Positions 52,742 to 61,507 of a DNA stretch of 64,000 nt are shown one piece after another (position 1 is the stretch's first letter; each line of letters opens with the position of its first letter). The position numbers and the translations under genes were made by a program. Under the pieces are notes generated by a model. The model saw only the letters and a list, made by a program, of their open reading frames with translations. It ran no database searches and was not told the origin of the DNA. Source of the stretch: CBEUVQ01 sp965546615 (GTDB taxonomy: Bacteria; Bacillota; Desulfotomaculia; Desulfotomaculales; Desulfohalotomaculaceae); NCBI GenBank assembly GCA_965546615.1, contig CBEUVQ010000009.1, positions 17,385 to 81,384 on the forward strand, read 5' to 3'.

Positions 52742-53557
52742 TTAATTCAAAGCATTTTTTATCAGTGCCACAGATTCTTTAGGAGCTGTAAAAGCACCCA
52801 GGCGGTTACAAGTTTGGTGTTTCGATCCATGATAATCCGAACCGCCGGTTGGTATCAGCTTCATTCTTTTGGCTTGTTTATAATAGTAATCACTTTGCAG
52901 CAGGGAATGGTGAGGATGCCAAACTTCAATGCCCGCCAAACCTTCATCTGTCAACTCATTTAAGATACTGTAATGGCCAAGTGCTCCCGGGTGAGCAATT
53001 ACAGCAACACCTTTAGCGCGATTGATTAATTTTATCGCATCAACCGGTGTAATTTTTTTGCGAGGCACATATGCCGGGCAGCCGCGTCCGATATAATTAC
53101 GAAAAGCAGATTCTCTGTCGGCAACTACTTCCAGTTGAACCAATGCATCGGCAATATGAGGGCGGCCGACAGAACCTTCTCCGGCAATTTCTTCTACTAA
53201 CTGCCAATCAATATCAAAACCTAAGGATTGCAGTTTATTGACCATTAAGTGTGCTCGCTTCAAACGAAACCGGCGCATTTCGTCTAACACTGCAACCAGT
53301 TCAGGATGGTTTGGCTCCGCAAAATATCCTAAGATATGAACTTCTTGATCTTTGAAATCACAACTAATCTCTACCCCCGCTAATACTTCAATGTTTTTTC
53401 CTGCCGCTTCCCGACGGGCCGGCAGTACACCGTCAACAATATCGTGATCAGTGATAGCAATCGCATTAAGGCCTAATGACAGTGCATGATTAACAATTTC
53501 TTCCGGTGTTTCGGAGCCATCGGAAATTGTAGTGTGTATATGTAAATCTGCACCCAA
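52742..53557 (-). CDS. PHP-domain phosphoesterase (TrpH/RNase AM-like)
   Basis: 271 aa. Metal-ligand motifs DLHIHTTISDG, AITDHDIVDG, AGVEISC, VIAHPGALG and GGSDYHG outline the complete PHP active site. E. coli YciV (RNase AM) of this family is a 5'-3' exonuclease on short RNA and pAp; the same activity is likely but unproven here. TTG at 53557 with AGGGAG eight bases upstream is chosen. Confidence 0.87.
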   Translation of the reverse strand: MGADLHIHTTISDGSETPEEIVNHALSLGLNAIAITDHDIVDGVLPARREAAGKNIEVLAGVEISCDFKDQEVHILGYFAEPNHPELVAVLDEMRRFRLKRAHLMVNKLQSLGFDIDWQLVEEIAGEGSVGRPHIADALVQLEVVADRESAFRNYIGRGCPAYVPRKKITPVDAIKLINRAKGVAVIAHPGALGHYSILNELTDEGLAGIEVWHPHHSLLQSDYYYKQAKRMKLIPTGGSDYHGSKHQTCNRLGAFTAPKESVALIKNALN

Positions 53558-53609
53558 CTGAACCACTCCCTGTTTTGAATTTTTCGATAATCAGGTTATA
53601 TTTCCCTGC

Positions 53610-54584
53610 TTACCCTATTACATTCCCCATTACGCGCAAAAAATTGCCGCCTAAAATGCCGCTAATATCTGATGTACTAAAACCTCTTTTTATCAGCCCT
53701 TCGCTAATCAATGCCATTTTCGAGCAGTCCGCAATTTCGGGGAGCATATTTTCGGTACCGTCAAAGTCACTGCCAATGCCAATATACTGTGGACCAACCA
53801 GATTGGCAATATGCTCAATATGATCTAAATATTTTTCAATTGTAGGCTTTTCAGCAGATACAAAATTAGGAACCAATGTTGTGCCGATTACCCCACCTTT
53901 CTCTGCCAAAGCAATAATTTGCCGGTCTGTAAGGTTGCGCGGGTGGGCACAAAGAGCCGCGCAGTTGCTGTGCGATGCTATAATTGGTTTATCGGAAATA
54001 CTTAACACATCCCAAAAACCTGCTTCCGCAAGATGTGAAATATCAACTAACATACCCAGTTTATTCATCTCTTGCACCACGCTAACACCAAACGAAGTTA
54101 AGCCCCCGTTGCTGCGCCTTTCTCCCACGCCGTCAGCAATACTGTTTCTACCGTTCCAGGTGAGCGTCATACAGCGCACTCCCAAACGATAATAAATTGG
54201 CAGCATATACAATTTGCCGCCCAGAGCTTCTCCGCCTTCAATCGTTAAAACAGCAGCAATTTTACCGTCTTGCAGCGTCTTGTACAATTCATCTAACGTA
54301 GTGACTAAATTCATGCAGTGTTTGCTTGCCGCCAATTCTTTATAAAAAATATTGATTAATTCCATAGCCCGTTCAATTCCACGCGCTTCACCATATTTAG
54401 GCGCAATATATGCCGCAAAAAACTGAACGTTAACTCCGCCCTTTTTCAAGCGAGGTAAGTCAATATGGCCTATGTTTGATTCGCAGTGCAAAGTACGCCC
54501 TTGTTCCGCTAATACCAGCAAGGTATCGCAGTGTGCATCTAATACTATTGATTGTTGATGTATTGAACTATTCACCGTTTTCAC
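53610..54584 (-). CDS. Membrane dipeptidase-family metallopeptidase (M19)
   Basis: 324 aa. VLDAHCDTLL (HxD zinc motif), TIEGGEALGG (bridging Glu), ISHLAEAGF, ASHSNCAALC and IGIGSDFDGTE make the binuclear zinc site of renal-dipeptidase-type enzymes. It hydrolyses dipeptides, often L-D or D-containing. No signal peptide, so cytoplasmic. Only 43 bp separate it from the PHP gene, giving a probable operon. Confidence 0.92.
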   Translation of the reverse strand: MKTVNSSIHQQSIVLDAHCDTLLVLAEQGRTLHCESNIGHIDLPRLKKGGVNVQFFAAYIAPKYGEARGIERAMELINIFYKELAASKHCMNLVTTLDELYKTLQDGKIAAVLTIEGGEALGGKLYMLPIYYRLGVRCMTLTWNGRNSIADGVGERRSNGGLTSFGVSVVQEMNKLGMLVDISHLAEAGFWDVLSISDKPIIASHSNCAALCAHPRNLTDRQIIALAEKGGVIGTTLVPNFVSAEKPTIEKYLDHIEHIANLVGPQYIGIGSDFDGTENMLPEIADCSKMALISEGLIKRGFSTSDISGILGGNFLRVMGNVIG

Positions 54585-54616
54585 TCCTTTATAAATTCAA
54601 AAATTTTCTCAATAAT

Positions 54617-54645
54617 AAAAAAACCTGCTCATAAACATGAACAGG
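54617..54645 (-). terminator. Terminator of spoVS
   Basis: Minus strand CCTGTTCAT/ATGAGCAGG with one G-T wobble, loop GTTT, followed by TTTTTTT. Confidence 0.8.
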
Positions 54646-54675
54646 CGGGTAATTGTAATTTAATTATCTGGATAA

Positions 54676-54936
54676 TTAACGAGGTTCTACAATCAATTTA
54701 ATTGCTGTTCTTTCTTCTCCATCAATAATAATGTCGGTAAAAGCAGGTATACATACCAGGTCAATTCCACCGGGAGCAACAAAACCTCTTGCTATTGCTA
54801 CTGCCTTTACTGCTTGATTAAGTGCCCCTGCGCCAATAGCCTGCAACTCTGCACATCCGTTTTCCCTCAGCACTCCAGCTAAGGCTCCAGCTACAGAATT
54901 TGGATTAGATTTTGCTGAAACTTTTAATACATCCAT
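54676..54936 (-). CDS. spoVS: Stage V sporulation protein S
   Basis: 86 aa Alba-like protein, extremely conserved: MDVLKVSAKSNPNSVAGALAGVLRE, GAGALNQAVKAVAIARGFVAPGGIDLVCIPAF and a basic end KLIVEPR. In Bacillus it affects spore-coat assembly and heat resistance. GGGAGGT lies upstream of the ATG. Its own sigma-H promoter and terminator make it monocistronic. Confidence 0.97.
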   Translation of the reverse strand: MDVLKVSAKSNPNSVAGALAGVLRENGCAELQAIGAGALNQAVKAVAIARGFVAPGGIDLVCIPAFTDIIIDGEERTAIKLIVEPR

Positions 54937-55004
54937 TTTTAATAATACCTCCCTTAAGGAATGTGATATTAAAACACTTATGTTATTTTTTAATAAATAT
55001 GTAT

Positions 55005-55031
55005 ATTCTATAATTTTTAAAAAATTCCTGC
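55005..55031 (-). promoter_or_regulatory. Sigma-H promoter of spoVS
   Basis: Minus strand GCAGGAATT (55023-55031), 11 bases, then ATAGAAT (55005-55011), matching RNAGGAWWW / RNNGAAT. spoVS is a known sigma-H gene in Bacillus, so function and sequence agree. Confidence 0.7.
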
Positions 55032-55058
55032 TTCTTGTTAAAAAATTTACTAACATAC

Positions 55059-55838
55059 TTATTCCAAGTTAAATATTCGGTTGATGTCAGTTGCTTCACC
55101 GGTCAGATCGTCAATATCAATCACCACTGCATTAAATTGATAATCGGTATTTGCCGTTTCAAAACGCTGAGGCAGTCCGGTTTTAAATTTACGTAAAATT
55201 ATATCTGTTTTCACCCCGATAACTGAATCCCGCGGACCGGTCATTCCCAAATCAGTAATATAAGCGGTACCTTTAGATAAAATCCGCTCATCAGCTGTCT
55301 GAACGTGCGTGTGAGTGCCTACAACAGCGGATACGCGCCCGTTCAAATACCAACCCATGGCAACTTTTTCTGAAGTTGCTTCGGCGTGAAAATCAACAAT
55401 TATTATTTGGACTCTGTCTTTTAATTCCTCTAAAATTTCATCCACCTTGCGGAACGGGCAATCAATTTCCGGCATAAACACACGTCCGGAAAGGTTAACC
55501 ACAGCAACTTTGATACCGTTTGGAGCTGTATAAATGAAGTGGCCCCGTCCGGGAGTACCAGGCGGATAGTTAGCCGGACGAATAATTCTTTGCTCGGTAG
55601 GCAGGTAGGTAAAAATTTCTTTTTGATTCCAAACATGATTACCCATTGTCAACATGTCAATTCCATATGAAAAAAGCTCTTTTGCAACAGTTTTGGTAAT
55701 ACCGTTACCTCCGGCTGCATTTTCACCGTTAGCAATAACGAAATTAAGACCCAGCTCACTTTTTAGGCTGGGCAAACAGTCTTTAACGGCCCGGCGTCCG
55801 GCCCGTCCGACAATATCCCCAATTAGTAAAACTCGCAA
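55059..55838 (-). CDS. ymdB: YmdB-family metallophosphoesterase
   Basis: 259 aa. The metal motifs LLIGDIVGRAG, ANGENAAGG, TMGNHVWNQ, DFHAEATSEK and GTHTHVQTAD are all present. YmdB of Bacillus is a 2',3'-cyclic nucleotide phosphodiesterase controlling biofilm versus motility, and lies next to rny as it nearly does here (one gene intervenes). TTG at 55838 with GGGAGG seven bases upstream is the likely start. Confidence 0.93.
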   Translation of the reverse strand: MRVLLIGDIVGRAGRRAVKDCLPSLKSELGLNFVIANGENAAGGNGITKTVAKELFSYGIDMLTMGNHVWNQKEIFTYLPTEQRIIRPANYPPGTPGRGHFIYTAPNGIKVAVVNLSGRVFMPEIDCPFRKVDEILEELKDRVQIIIVDFHAEATSEKVAMGWYLNGRVSAVVGTHTHVQTADERILSKGTAYITDLGMTGPRDSVIGVKTDIILRKFKTGLPQRFETANTDYQFNAVVIDIDDLTGEATDINRIFNLE

Positions 55839-55853
55839 GATCCGCCCTCCCAA

Positions 55854-56384
55854 TTAAAGATTATATACTAAAACTCTTCCTTCCTCGCGAAAGGCAAATA
55901 AATGTTTGTCATCCTGGGACACTTTGACACTGTAAAGCATATTCTCGATTAATTCTTCTTGGAACTGCAAGTCTTCATCTCCATATCGTTCCGAATGCTC
56001 AAAAGCAACCACAGTTTTAACAGCCTGTTGTAAGCAGTGCACAATTAAAGCAATTTCTCCTTGTACCAGTGTTCCCATATCACGAACTATTTCAACCATA
56101 GTAAACTGTTCTATTTCTTTTATTGATACAGTGATATTTGTCGGGCTTCTGTCTTCCAGCAGATTATATAATTCAATACTGTCCTGCAGCAGTTTTTTTA
56201 AAGCCGACAATTCATTAGAGCCGATATGCTGATTAAGCAGAAAATTAAATTTAATTACTTTTTCGTCAGGATTATACTTAATAGTAGAGACTTCCGGGTA
56301 ACGAACCAATATTGAAGTTACTAAACTAACACTGTTAGTTAAATCATTTCCGTTTTTATAATGCAGATGCAACGCTGCCACCAC
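55854..56384 (-). CDS. Uncharacterised protein between rny and ymdB
   Basis: 176 aa, not recognised. It starts VAALHLHYKNGNDLTNSVSLVTSILVRYPEVSTIKY and holds alternating beta and helical segments (VIKFNFLLNQHI, SPTNITVSIKEIEQFTMVEIVRDM). Residues ~110-165 are helical and acidic. No membrane helix, cysteine motif or catalytic signature is evident. Position between two RNA-degradation/signalling genes suggests a related role, but this is only context. Confidence 0.62.
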   Translation of the reverse strand: MVAALHLHYKNGNDLTNSVSLVTSILVRYPEVSTIKYNPDEKVIKFNFLLNQHIGSNELSALKKLLQDSIELYNLLEDRSPTNITVSIKEIEQFTMVEIVRDMGTLVQGEIALIVHCLQQAVKTVVAFEHSERYGDEDLQFQEELIENMLYSVKVSQDDKHLFAFREEGRVLVYNL

Positions 56385-56500
56385 CTAAAGAAACAAAGTC
56401 AATCGATATTGCTAACCTAGTAAGTATTCTTGTTTGATAGTTAATTTCCTGCTTATTCAAAAGACAATTGTGTGTTCAAAATATTCCAGACAAAAAGAAT

Positions 56501-56529
56501 TAAAAACGACTCCGCTTAAGGGAGTCGTT
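56501..56529 (-). terminator. Terminator of rny
   Basis: AACGACTCC/GGAGTCGTT, a perfect 9-bp stem, with TTTTTAATT after it on the minus strand. Confidence 0.82.
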
Positions 56530-56540
56530 TGTTTTCCGGT

Positions 56541-58079
56541 TTATTTAGCGTATTCTACTACGCGGGTTTCTCGAATAATGATCACTTTAATTTGCCCTGG
56601 GTAATCCAATTCACTTTCAATCTGTTTGGCAATTTCCCTGGCCATTTTTACCGAACCGTGGTCGTCAACCTTTTCCGGTTTAACCATAATGCGTACCTCT
56701 CGGCCGGCTTGGATTGCATAGGACTTGTCCACGCCGTCAAAAGAGTTGGCAATTTCTTCAAGCTTCTGCAGTCTCTTAATGTAAGACTCCAGAGTTTCTC
56801 TTCTTGCACCCGGTCTGGCAGCGGAAACTGCATCAGCGGCTTGTACCAATACCGCTTCAATTGTTTTTGGTTCCTCATCACCATGATGAGCAGCTATAGC
56901 ATGAATTACTTCCGGAGATTCCTTGTATTTTTGGCAGAGGTTAACCCCAATAACTACGTGCGGCCCTTCAACTTCATGGTCTACCGCTTTACCTATATCA
57001 TGAAGCAAACCTGCCCGCTTGGCAATGTGCACATCTATACCCAGCTCAGCAGCCATTAATCCTGCCAAGTGAGAAACTTCTATAGAGTGCTTAAGCACAT
57101 TTTGTCCGTAGCTGGTTCTGAATTTCAACCTACCCAGCAGCCTTACAAGCTCTGGATGCAATCCATGCACTCCGGTTTCAAAAGTTGCCTGTTCACCCGC
57201 TTCACGAATTTGAAGCTCAACATCCTTTTGTGCCTTTTCTACCATTTCTTCAATGCGCGCCGGGTGAATACGTCCATCAACTATTAAACGTTCTAACGCT
57301 ATCCGTGCCACTTCCCGGCGAATAGGATCAAATCCGGATAAGATTACTGCCTCCGGTGTATCATCAATAATTAAATCAATACCGGTTAAAGTTTCAAAAG
57401 ACCTAATATTCCGCCCTTCTCGCCCAATGATTCTACCCTTCATTTCATCATTAGGCAGAGGCACCACTGAAACTGTGGCTTCAGCAACATGGTCGGCAGC
57501 ACAGCGCTGGATAGCCAGTGAAATAATATCACGAGCTCTTTTTTCGCCTTCTTCTTTTGCTCGCTGTTCAATTTCCTTTATCATTAATGCGGCATCGTGT
57601 TGAGTTTCTTTCTCAATATCTGCCATCAATAATTGTCGAGCTTCTTCGGAAGTTAGGCCTGAAATGCGTTCTAATTCAGTTAATTGTTGTTGTAGAGCAT
57701 TGTTAATTTCATTTCTTAACTTTTCTATTTCATGTTCTTTGCGCTGCAGGGCCTCTTCTTTCTTTTCATTTTGTTCGGTTTTACGGTCAAGAATTTCTTC
57801 TTTTTGCATTAAGCGTCTTTCTAAGCGCTGCAGTTCATTGCGGCGTTCTTTATTTTCCTTTTCTACTTCATTACGAAACTTGAGAATCTCTTCTTTAGAT
57901 TCTAAAATCGCTTCCCGTTTTTTAGCTTCCGCTTGACGTTGTGCTTCTTCAACTATCTTTTTAGCCTCAGCTTCAGCAGTAGCTATCTTAGCTTCAGCCA
58001 AATTTTTGCGGATTAAGTATCCGGCTGCAATACCAAATGCAATACCAATAATAATAAGCAAAACAGTTTGCATATCCAT
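56541..58079 (-). CDS. rny: Ribonuclease Y
   Basis: 512 aa. An N-terminal helix (VLLIIIGIAFGIAAGYLI) anchors it to the membrane; residues ~30-190 are a coiled coil; the KH domain has GRIIGREGRNIRSFETLTGIDLIIDDTPEAV; the HD domain has HSIEVSHLAGLMA and LLHDIGKAVDHE with AAHHGDEE. It starts mRNA decay as an endonuclease and, in Bacillus, is guided by the YlbF/YmcA/YaaT complex. AGAGGAGGTG precedes the ATG. A strong promoter ~330 bp upstream with a terminator hairpin in between suggests leader control. Confidence 0.97.
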   Translation of the reverse strand: MDMQTVLLIIIGIAFGIAAGYLIRKNLAEAKIATAEAEAKKIVEEAQRQAEAKKREAILESKEEILKFRNEVEKENKERRNELQRLERRLMQKEEILDRKTEQNEKKEEALQRKEHEIEKLRNEINNALQQQLTELERISGLTSEEARQLLMADIEKETQHDAALMIKEIEQRAKEEGEKRARDIISLAIQRCAADHVAEATVSVVPLPNDEMKGRIIGREGRNIRSFETLTGIDLIIDDTPEAVILSGFDPIRREVARIALERLIVDGRIHPARIEEMVEKAQKDVELQIREAGEQATFETGVHGLHPELVRLLGRLKFRTSYGQNVLKHSIEVSHLAGLMAAELGIDVHIAKRAGLLHDIGKAVDHEVEGPHVVIGVNLCQKYKESPEVIHAIAAHHGDEEPKTIEAVLVQAADAVSAARPGARRETLESYIKRLQKLEEIANSFDGVDKSYAIQAGREVRIMVKPEKVDDHGSVKMAREIAKQIESELDYPGQIKVIIIRETRVVEYAK

Positions 58080-58183
58080 TTTAATTCACCTCCTCTTATT
58101 AAGTTGTTAATTTTTCAATCTACCTTTGGTTGATACTGTCAGCAAACAGTTTAATAATTTCGCCTATGACAGTATACAACAAT

Positions 58184-58205
58184 AAAAAAAGCCGATACAT
58201 TCGGC
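58184..58205 (-). terminator. Terminator hairpin in the rny leader
   Basis: Minus strand GCCGA, loop ATGTA, TCGGC, then TTTTTTT. It stands 105 bp before rny and ~200 bp after the promoter at 58408-58436. It could end recX transcripts or attenuate rny. A second inverted repeat ATACTGTCA/TGACAGTAT (58133-58141 and 58167-58175) lies between it and the gene. Otherwise 58080-58407 is AT-rich with no gene. Confidence 0.65.
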
Positions 58206-58407
58206 AGAAATAGTCTTGTACAGTCTTATACCTAAAAATAAAATAACTAAAACCAGTATAACACATATATAAATTTCAAAATAATATATATTATGTTTAC
58301 TTCAAGCAGCAACAAGATACATATATTAAGAAACCTGAAGTATTTAACTGGATTTATATAATAAACACCAAATACGGTGTGTACAATCCTATTTTCTGCC
58401 ATTTTTA

Positions 58408-58436
58408 ATTTTACAGTTTTTTATGCAGTGTGTCAA
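58408..58436 (-). promoter_or_regulatory. Sigma-A promoter upstream of rny
   Basis: Minus strand TTGACA (58431-58436), 17-bp spacer, TAAAAT (58408-58413): consensus -35 and near-consensus -10, located directly after the recX stop. Confidence 0.7.
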
Positions 58437-58443
58437 GTTGCCC

Positions 58444-58926
58444 TTATGAGATCAAGCCTAGGTCTGACAGCACCTTGTATATCGTTTCATATGAAAATCC
58501 TCTGCGCTGTAATAATCCGGAAATACTTTGAAGTGAAACTTTCCCACGCTGAGCAATTTTTTTGTTTACTAAATTCCTGGCCAGGTTAATCTCCGCTTCA
58601 TTATCAATTCCACTGATTACCTCGGCAATGATTTCTTCGTTTATGCCAAACTTTTTCAATTCGTATTTTATCAGCTTGCTTCCCATTGGGCGAACGGAAA
58701 GTCGGTATTCTACCCACTGCAAAGCAAATTTACGATCATCAATGTAATTGTATTCCTTCATTATTTCTACTACTGCTTTAATAACTTCGCTGCTAAATTT
58801 TTTTTGTTTTAATTTAGCAGCCAGCTCGCTTTCACTGCGCGGGCGATATGTTAACAAACGCAGCGCATAATTTTTTGCCTTGTTTAATTCTTTTTCTGTA
58901 TAAATAGTTATCACTTCCAAGCACAA
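58444..58926 (-). CDS. recX: Regulatory protein RecX
   Basis: 160 aa, helical triple-repeat protein: NYALRLLTYRPRSESELAAKLKQKKF, YNYIDDRKFALQWVEYRL and GLLQRRGFSYETIYKVL. It modulates RecA filaments. It follows recA by ~23 bp with a small hairpin (AACCGGG/CCCGGTT, 58932-58951) between, possibly tuning the RecX:RecA ratio. The start is uncertain; TTG at 58926 and GTG at 58914 are both possible. Confidence 0.9.
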   Translation of the reverse strand: MCLEVITIYTEKELNKAKNYALRLLTYRPRSESELAAKLKQKKFSSEVIKAVVEIMKEYNYIDDRKFALQWVEYRLSVRPMGSKLIKYELKKFGINEEIIAEVISGIDNEAEINLARNLVNKKIAQRGKVSLQSISGLLQRRGFSYETIYKVLSDLGLIS

Positions 58927-58949
58927 GTAAAACCGGGGTTAACCCGGTT

Positions 58950-60026
58950 TTATTCATTATTTTCTTCTTCTTGTTGGTTGTTACTGATTTCCGGCTCTGC
59001 TGCCCCAGGGGTCACCTTTTCACGAATTTTTTGCTCTATCTCATCGGCTAATCCGGGATTTTGCTTCAAATATTCTTTCGCATTCTCACGGCCTTGTCCT
59101 AACCGCTCTTGATTATAAGAATACCATGATCCACTCTTCTGAACCACATTTTGCTCTACACCTATATCTAAAATGCAGCCTTCACGCGAAATCCCTTTTC
59201 CATACATAATATCAAATTCAACCTGCTTGAATGGCGGCGCAACTTTATTTTTTACTACCTTAACTTTAGTACGGTTGCCAAGCACATCATTTCCCTGCTT
59301 GATAGCATCTGATTTGCGCACTTCAATTCTTACTGAAGCATAAAATTTTAATGCTCGCCCACCGGGTGTTGTTTCTGGGCTGCCAAACATTACCCCTACT
59401 TTTTCTCTTAACTGATTAATAAAAATGACAATAGTTTTGGATTTACTGATTATTCCGGTAAGCTTGCGCAGTGCTTGAGACATTAAGCGAGCCTGCAGTC
59501 CAACATGAGCATCTCCCATATCTCCTTCAATTTCTGCGCGCGGTACCAGTGCAGCTACCGAATCCACCACTACGATATCTACAGCATTACTTCGCACCAA
59601 TGCTTCGCAAATTTCCAATGCCTGTTCACCGGTATCCGGTTGTGAAATCAATAAATTTTCAATATCTACACCTAATGCTTTCGCATATGTAGGATCAAGC
59701 GCATGCTCAGCATCTACAATGGCTGCCACACCACCTGCTTTTTGTGCTTCCGCTATGGCATGTAAAGCTATGGTGGTTTTACCGGAGGATTCTGCACCAT
59801 ATATCTCAATTACTCTTCCACGGGGCATTCCGCCTACCCCTAAAGCCAAATCTAACGGCAAACATCCTGAAGAGACTGTTTCTACTTTTAATTTGGCGTT
59901 GACTTCTCCCAGTCTCATGATCGAACCTTTGCCAAAACTTCGTTCTATATTAATTAAAGCCTGCTCCAATGCTTGTTTCTTATTGGGGTTATTTAAAGCT
60001 TGTTCAAAAGCCTTTTGCTTGTCCAA
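58950..60026 (-). CDS. recA: Recombinase A
   Basis: 358 aa. Walker A GAESSGKT (77-84), VVVDSVAALVPRAEIEGDMGD, the L2 region VMFGSPETTPGGRALKFYASVRIEVR and an acidic tail rich in Glu and Asn. It catalyses strand exchange and LexA self-cleavage. TTG start at 60026 with AAGGAGG upstream. Its promoter carries an SOS box. Confidence 0.98.
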   Translation of the reverse strand: MDKQKAFEQALNNPNKKQALEQALINIERSFGKGSIMRLGEVNAKLKVETVSSGCLPLDLALGVGGMPRGRVIEIYGAESSGKTTIALHAIAEAQKAGGVAAIVDAEHALDPTYAKALGVDIENLLISQPDTGEQALEICEALVRSNAVDIVVVDSVAALVPRAEIEGDMGDAHVGLQARLMSQALRKLTGIISKSKTIVIFINQLREKVGVMFGSPETTPGGRALKFYASVRIEVRKSDAIKQGNDVLGNRTKVKVVKNKVAPPFKQVEFDIMYGKGISREGCILDIGVEQNVVQKSGSWYSYNQERLGQGRENAKEYLKQNPGLADEIEQKIREKVTPGAAEPEISNNQQEEENNE

Positions 60027-60074
60027 AACATCGCCTCCTTAATATTAAGGTTTGCCCTTCCAAAAAACCAAAAT

Positions 60075-60126
60075 CGTACGCACGTTCGTCAAAACAATTA
60101 TAGCCCCAAAAATTGGGGCTTGTCAA
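60075..60126 (-). promoter_or_regulatory. recA promoter with LexA/DinR SOS box and palindromic spacer
   Basis: Minus strand TTGACA (60121-60126) and TATAAT (60097-60102), both consensus, 18 bp apart. CGAACGTGCGTACG at 60075-60088 differs by one base from the symmetric Gram-positive SOS box (CGAAC N4 GTTCG) and covers the start of transcription. The spacer contains AGCCCC/GGGGCT, which on the minus strand can also act as the end hairpin of cinA mRNA. Confidence 0.82.
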
Positions 60127-60131
60127 TAAAT

Positions 60132-61367
60132 TTATTTATGCTGAAAATAATGCCTCACCACTTTCAATGCCGCATTTACAATTCCCTGGCGAATGGCCAT
60201 TCGCCTACCCGGCATTCTATACTCGCGGCATTGAACTTTTTCCGGTGTAGCTAATGCAATATATGCGGTGCCAATTGGTTTGTTTTTACAAGGCACATGA
60301 TCAACCACTCCGTTTACCGCTAATCCTATGTCGGCATTCAACAGGGTGCGGATTTTTTTAGCCATTTCAACGGTAGTCCATTTGCTCACTGTGCCTTTTT
60401 CTTCAATATCAAGCAGGTCAATTCCTAATAAATCTTCCATAGCCTGCTTCCTCGAACAAACAGCTCCGCCCTTTAAAATGCCGGCACACCCGGCGATATC
60501 ACAAAGACGCGCTTGCAATAAACCGGCAGTACAGGATTCTGCCACTGCAATAGACATTTTATTTTCTTTTAACAGTTCAGCAACTATTAATTCTATCTGC
60601 TCATCATTCACAGCAAAAATGTACTGTTTAAGACGCTTACTAACTTCATCAGCCAGTGGTTTTACCAGTGCATCTGCTTTTTCAGATGTTAAAGCGTGGG
60701 CACTGATGCGCACATGCACCTCACCGGGACGTGCAATATAAGCAATTTCCGGATTGCTGAAACCATCCAAGTCACTGAGCATATCTTGAATATTATCTTC
60801 ACGAATTCCTGTAAGTTTGATGGTTGAAAAACGGGTTACTTCTCCACGCCCGGGCAGAGATGCTAAATACTGACCAACGTAACCTTCATACATCGCTTCT
60901 AATTCCCAGGGCGGGCCGGGCAATATTATAACAATTCTGCCATTTCTTTCGATAATTGCTCCTGGTGCAGTACCGCAGGGGTTGGGTATTACGTTTGACC
61001 CTTCAGGGAAATATGCTTGTTTTAAAGTACTGTCCGGCATTTTATTATTACGACTTTTAAAAAATTCTTTGATCGAAATTAAGGATTCTTCATGCAGCAT
61101 CATTGGTAAATTGAGCACTTCAGCGATTGTTTCTTTGGTTAAATCGTCAGATGTCGGACCCAACCCACCGGTTGTGATAATGATGTCCGATCGCCCAAGT
61201 GCTCTGGTAAGAATTTCCTTCATGCGATCCCAGTCATCCCCTACAGTTGTATGCAAAACAACTTCTATACCAAGATCAGATAACTTTCTGCCTAAATATT
61301 GCGCATGGGTATTTAAAATTTGCCCCAGTAATATCTCAGTGCCGGTAAAAATCAATTCTGCTTTCAT
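60132..61367 (-). CDS. cinA: CinA-like protein with atypical C-terminal domain
   Basis: 411 aa. The N-terminal MoaB-like (COG1058) domain is standard: AELIFTGTEILLGQILNTHAQYL, TTGGLGPTSDDLTKE and GTAPGAI. The C-terminal NMN-deamidase domain keeps AESCTAGL (Ser278), but the usual YSNEAK is replaced by CSRKQA (304-309) and the GPGG loop by VVDHVPC (354-360). It may therefore have lost pyridine-nucleotide deamidase activity. In many Gram-positives cinA lies upstream of recA, as here. Confidence 0.9.
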   Translation of the reverse strand: MKAELIFTGTEILLGQILNTHAQYLGRKLSDLGIEVVLHTTVGDDWDRMKEILTRALGRSDIIITTGGLGPTSDDLTKETIAEVLNLPMMLHEESLISIKEFFKSRNNKMPDSTLKQAYFPEGSNVIPNPCGTAPGAIIERNGRIVIILPGPPWELEAMYEGYVGQYLASLPGRGEVTRFSTIKLTGIREDNIQDMLSDLDGFSNPEIAYIARPGEVHVRISAHALTSEKADALVKPLADEVSKRLKQYIFAVNDEQIELIVAELLKENKMSIAVAESCTAGLLQARLCDIAGCAGILKGGAVCSRKQAMEDLLGIDLLDIEEKGTVSKWTTVEMAKKIRTLLNADIGLAVNGVVDHVPCKNKPIGTAYIALATPEKVQCREYRMPGRRMAIRQGIVNAALKVVRHYFQHK

Positions 61368-61507
61368 AATCTATACCACCAATTATATTATTTATAAAAG
61401 TTATTAATTTATACAATACAATATGTGAAAATTTTTACTATTATTAATTTTATTCTAAAAAGATAAGACTGGCAAGTAGGTCGACATAAAAAGTTAAAAA
61501 TATTTTT

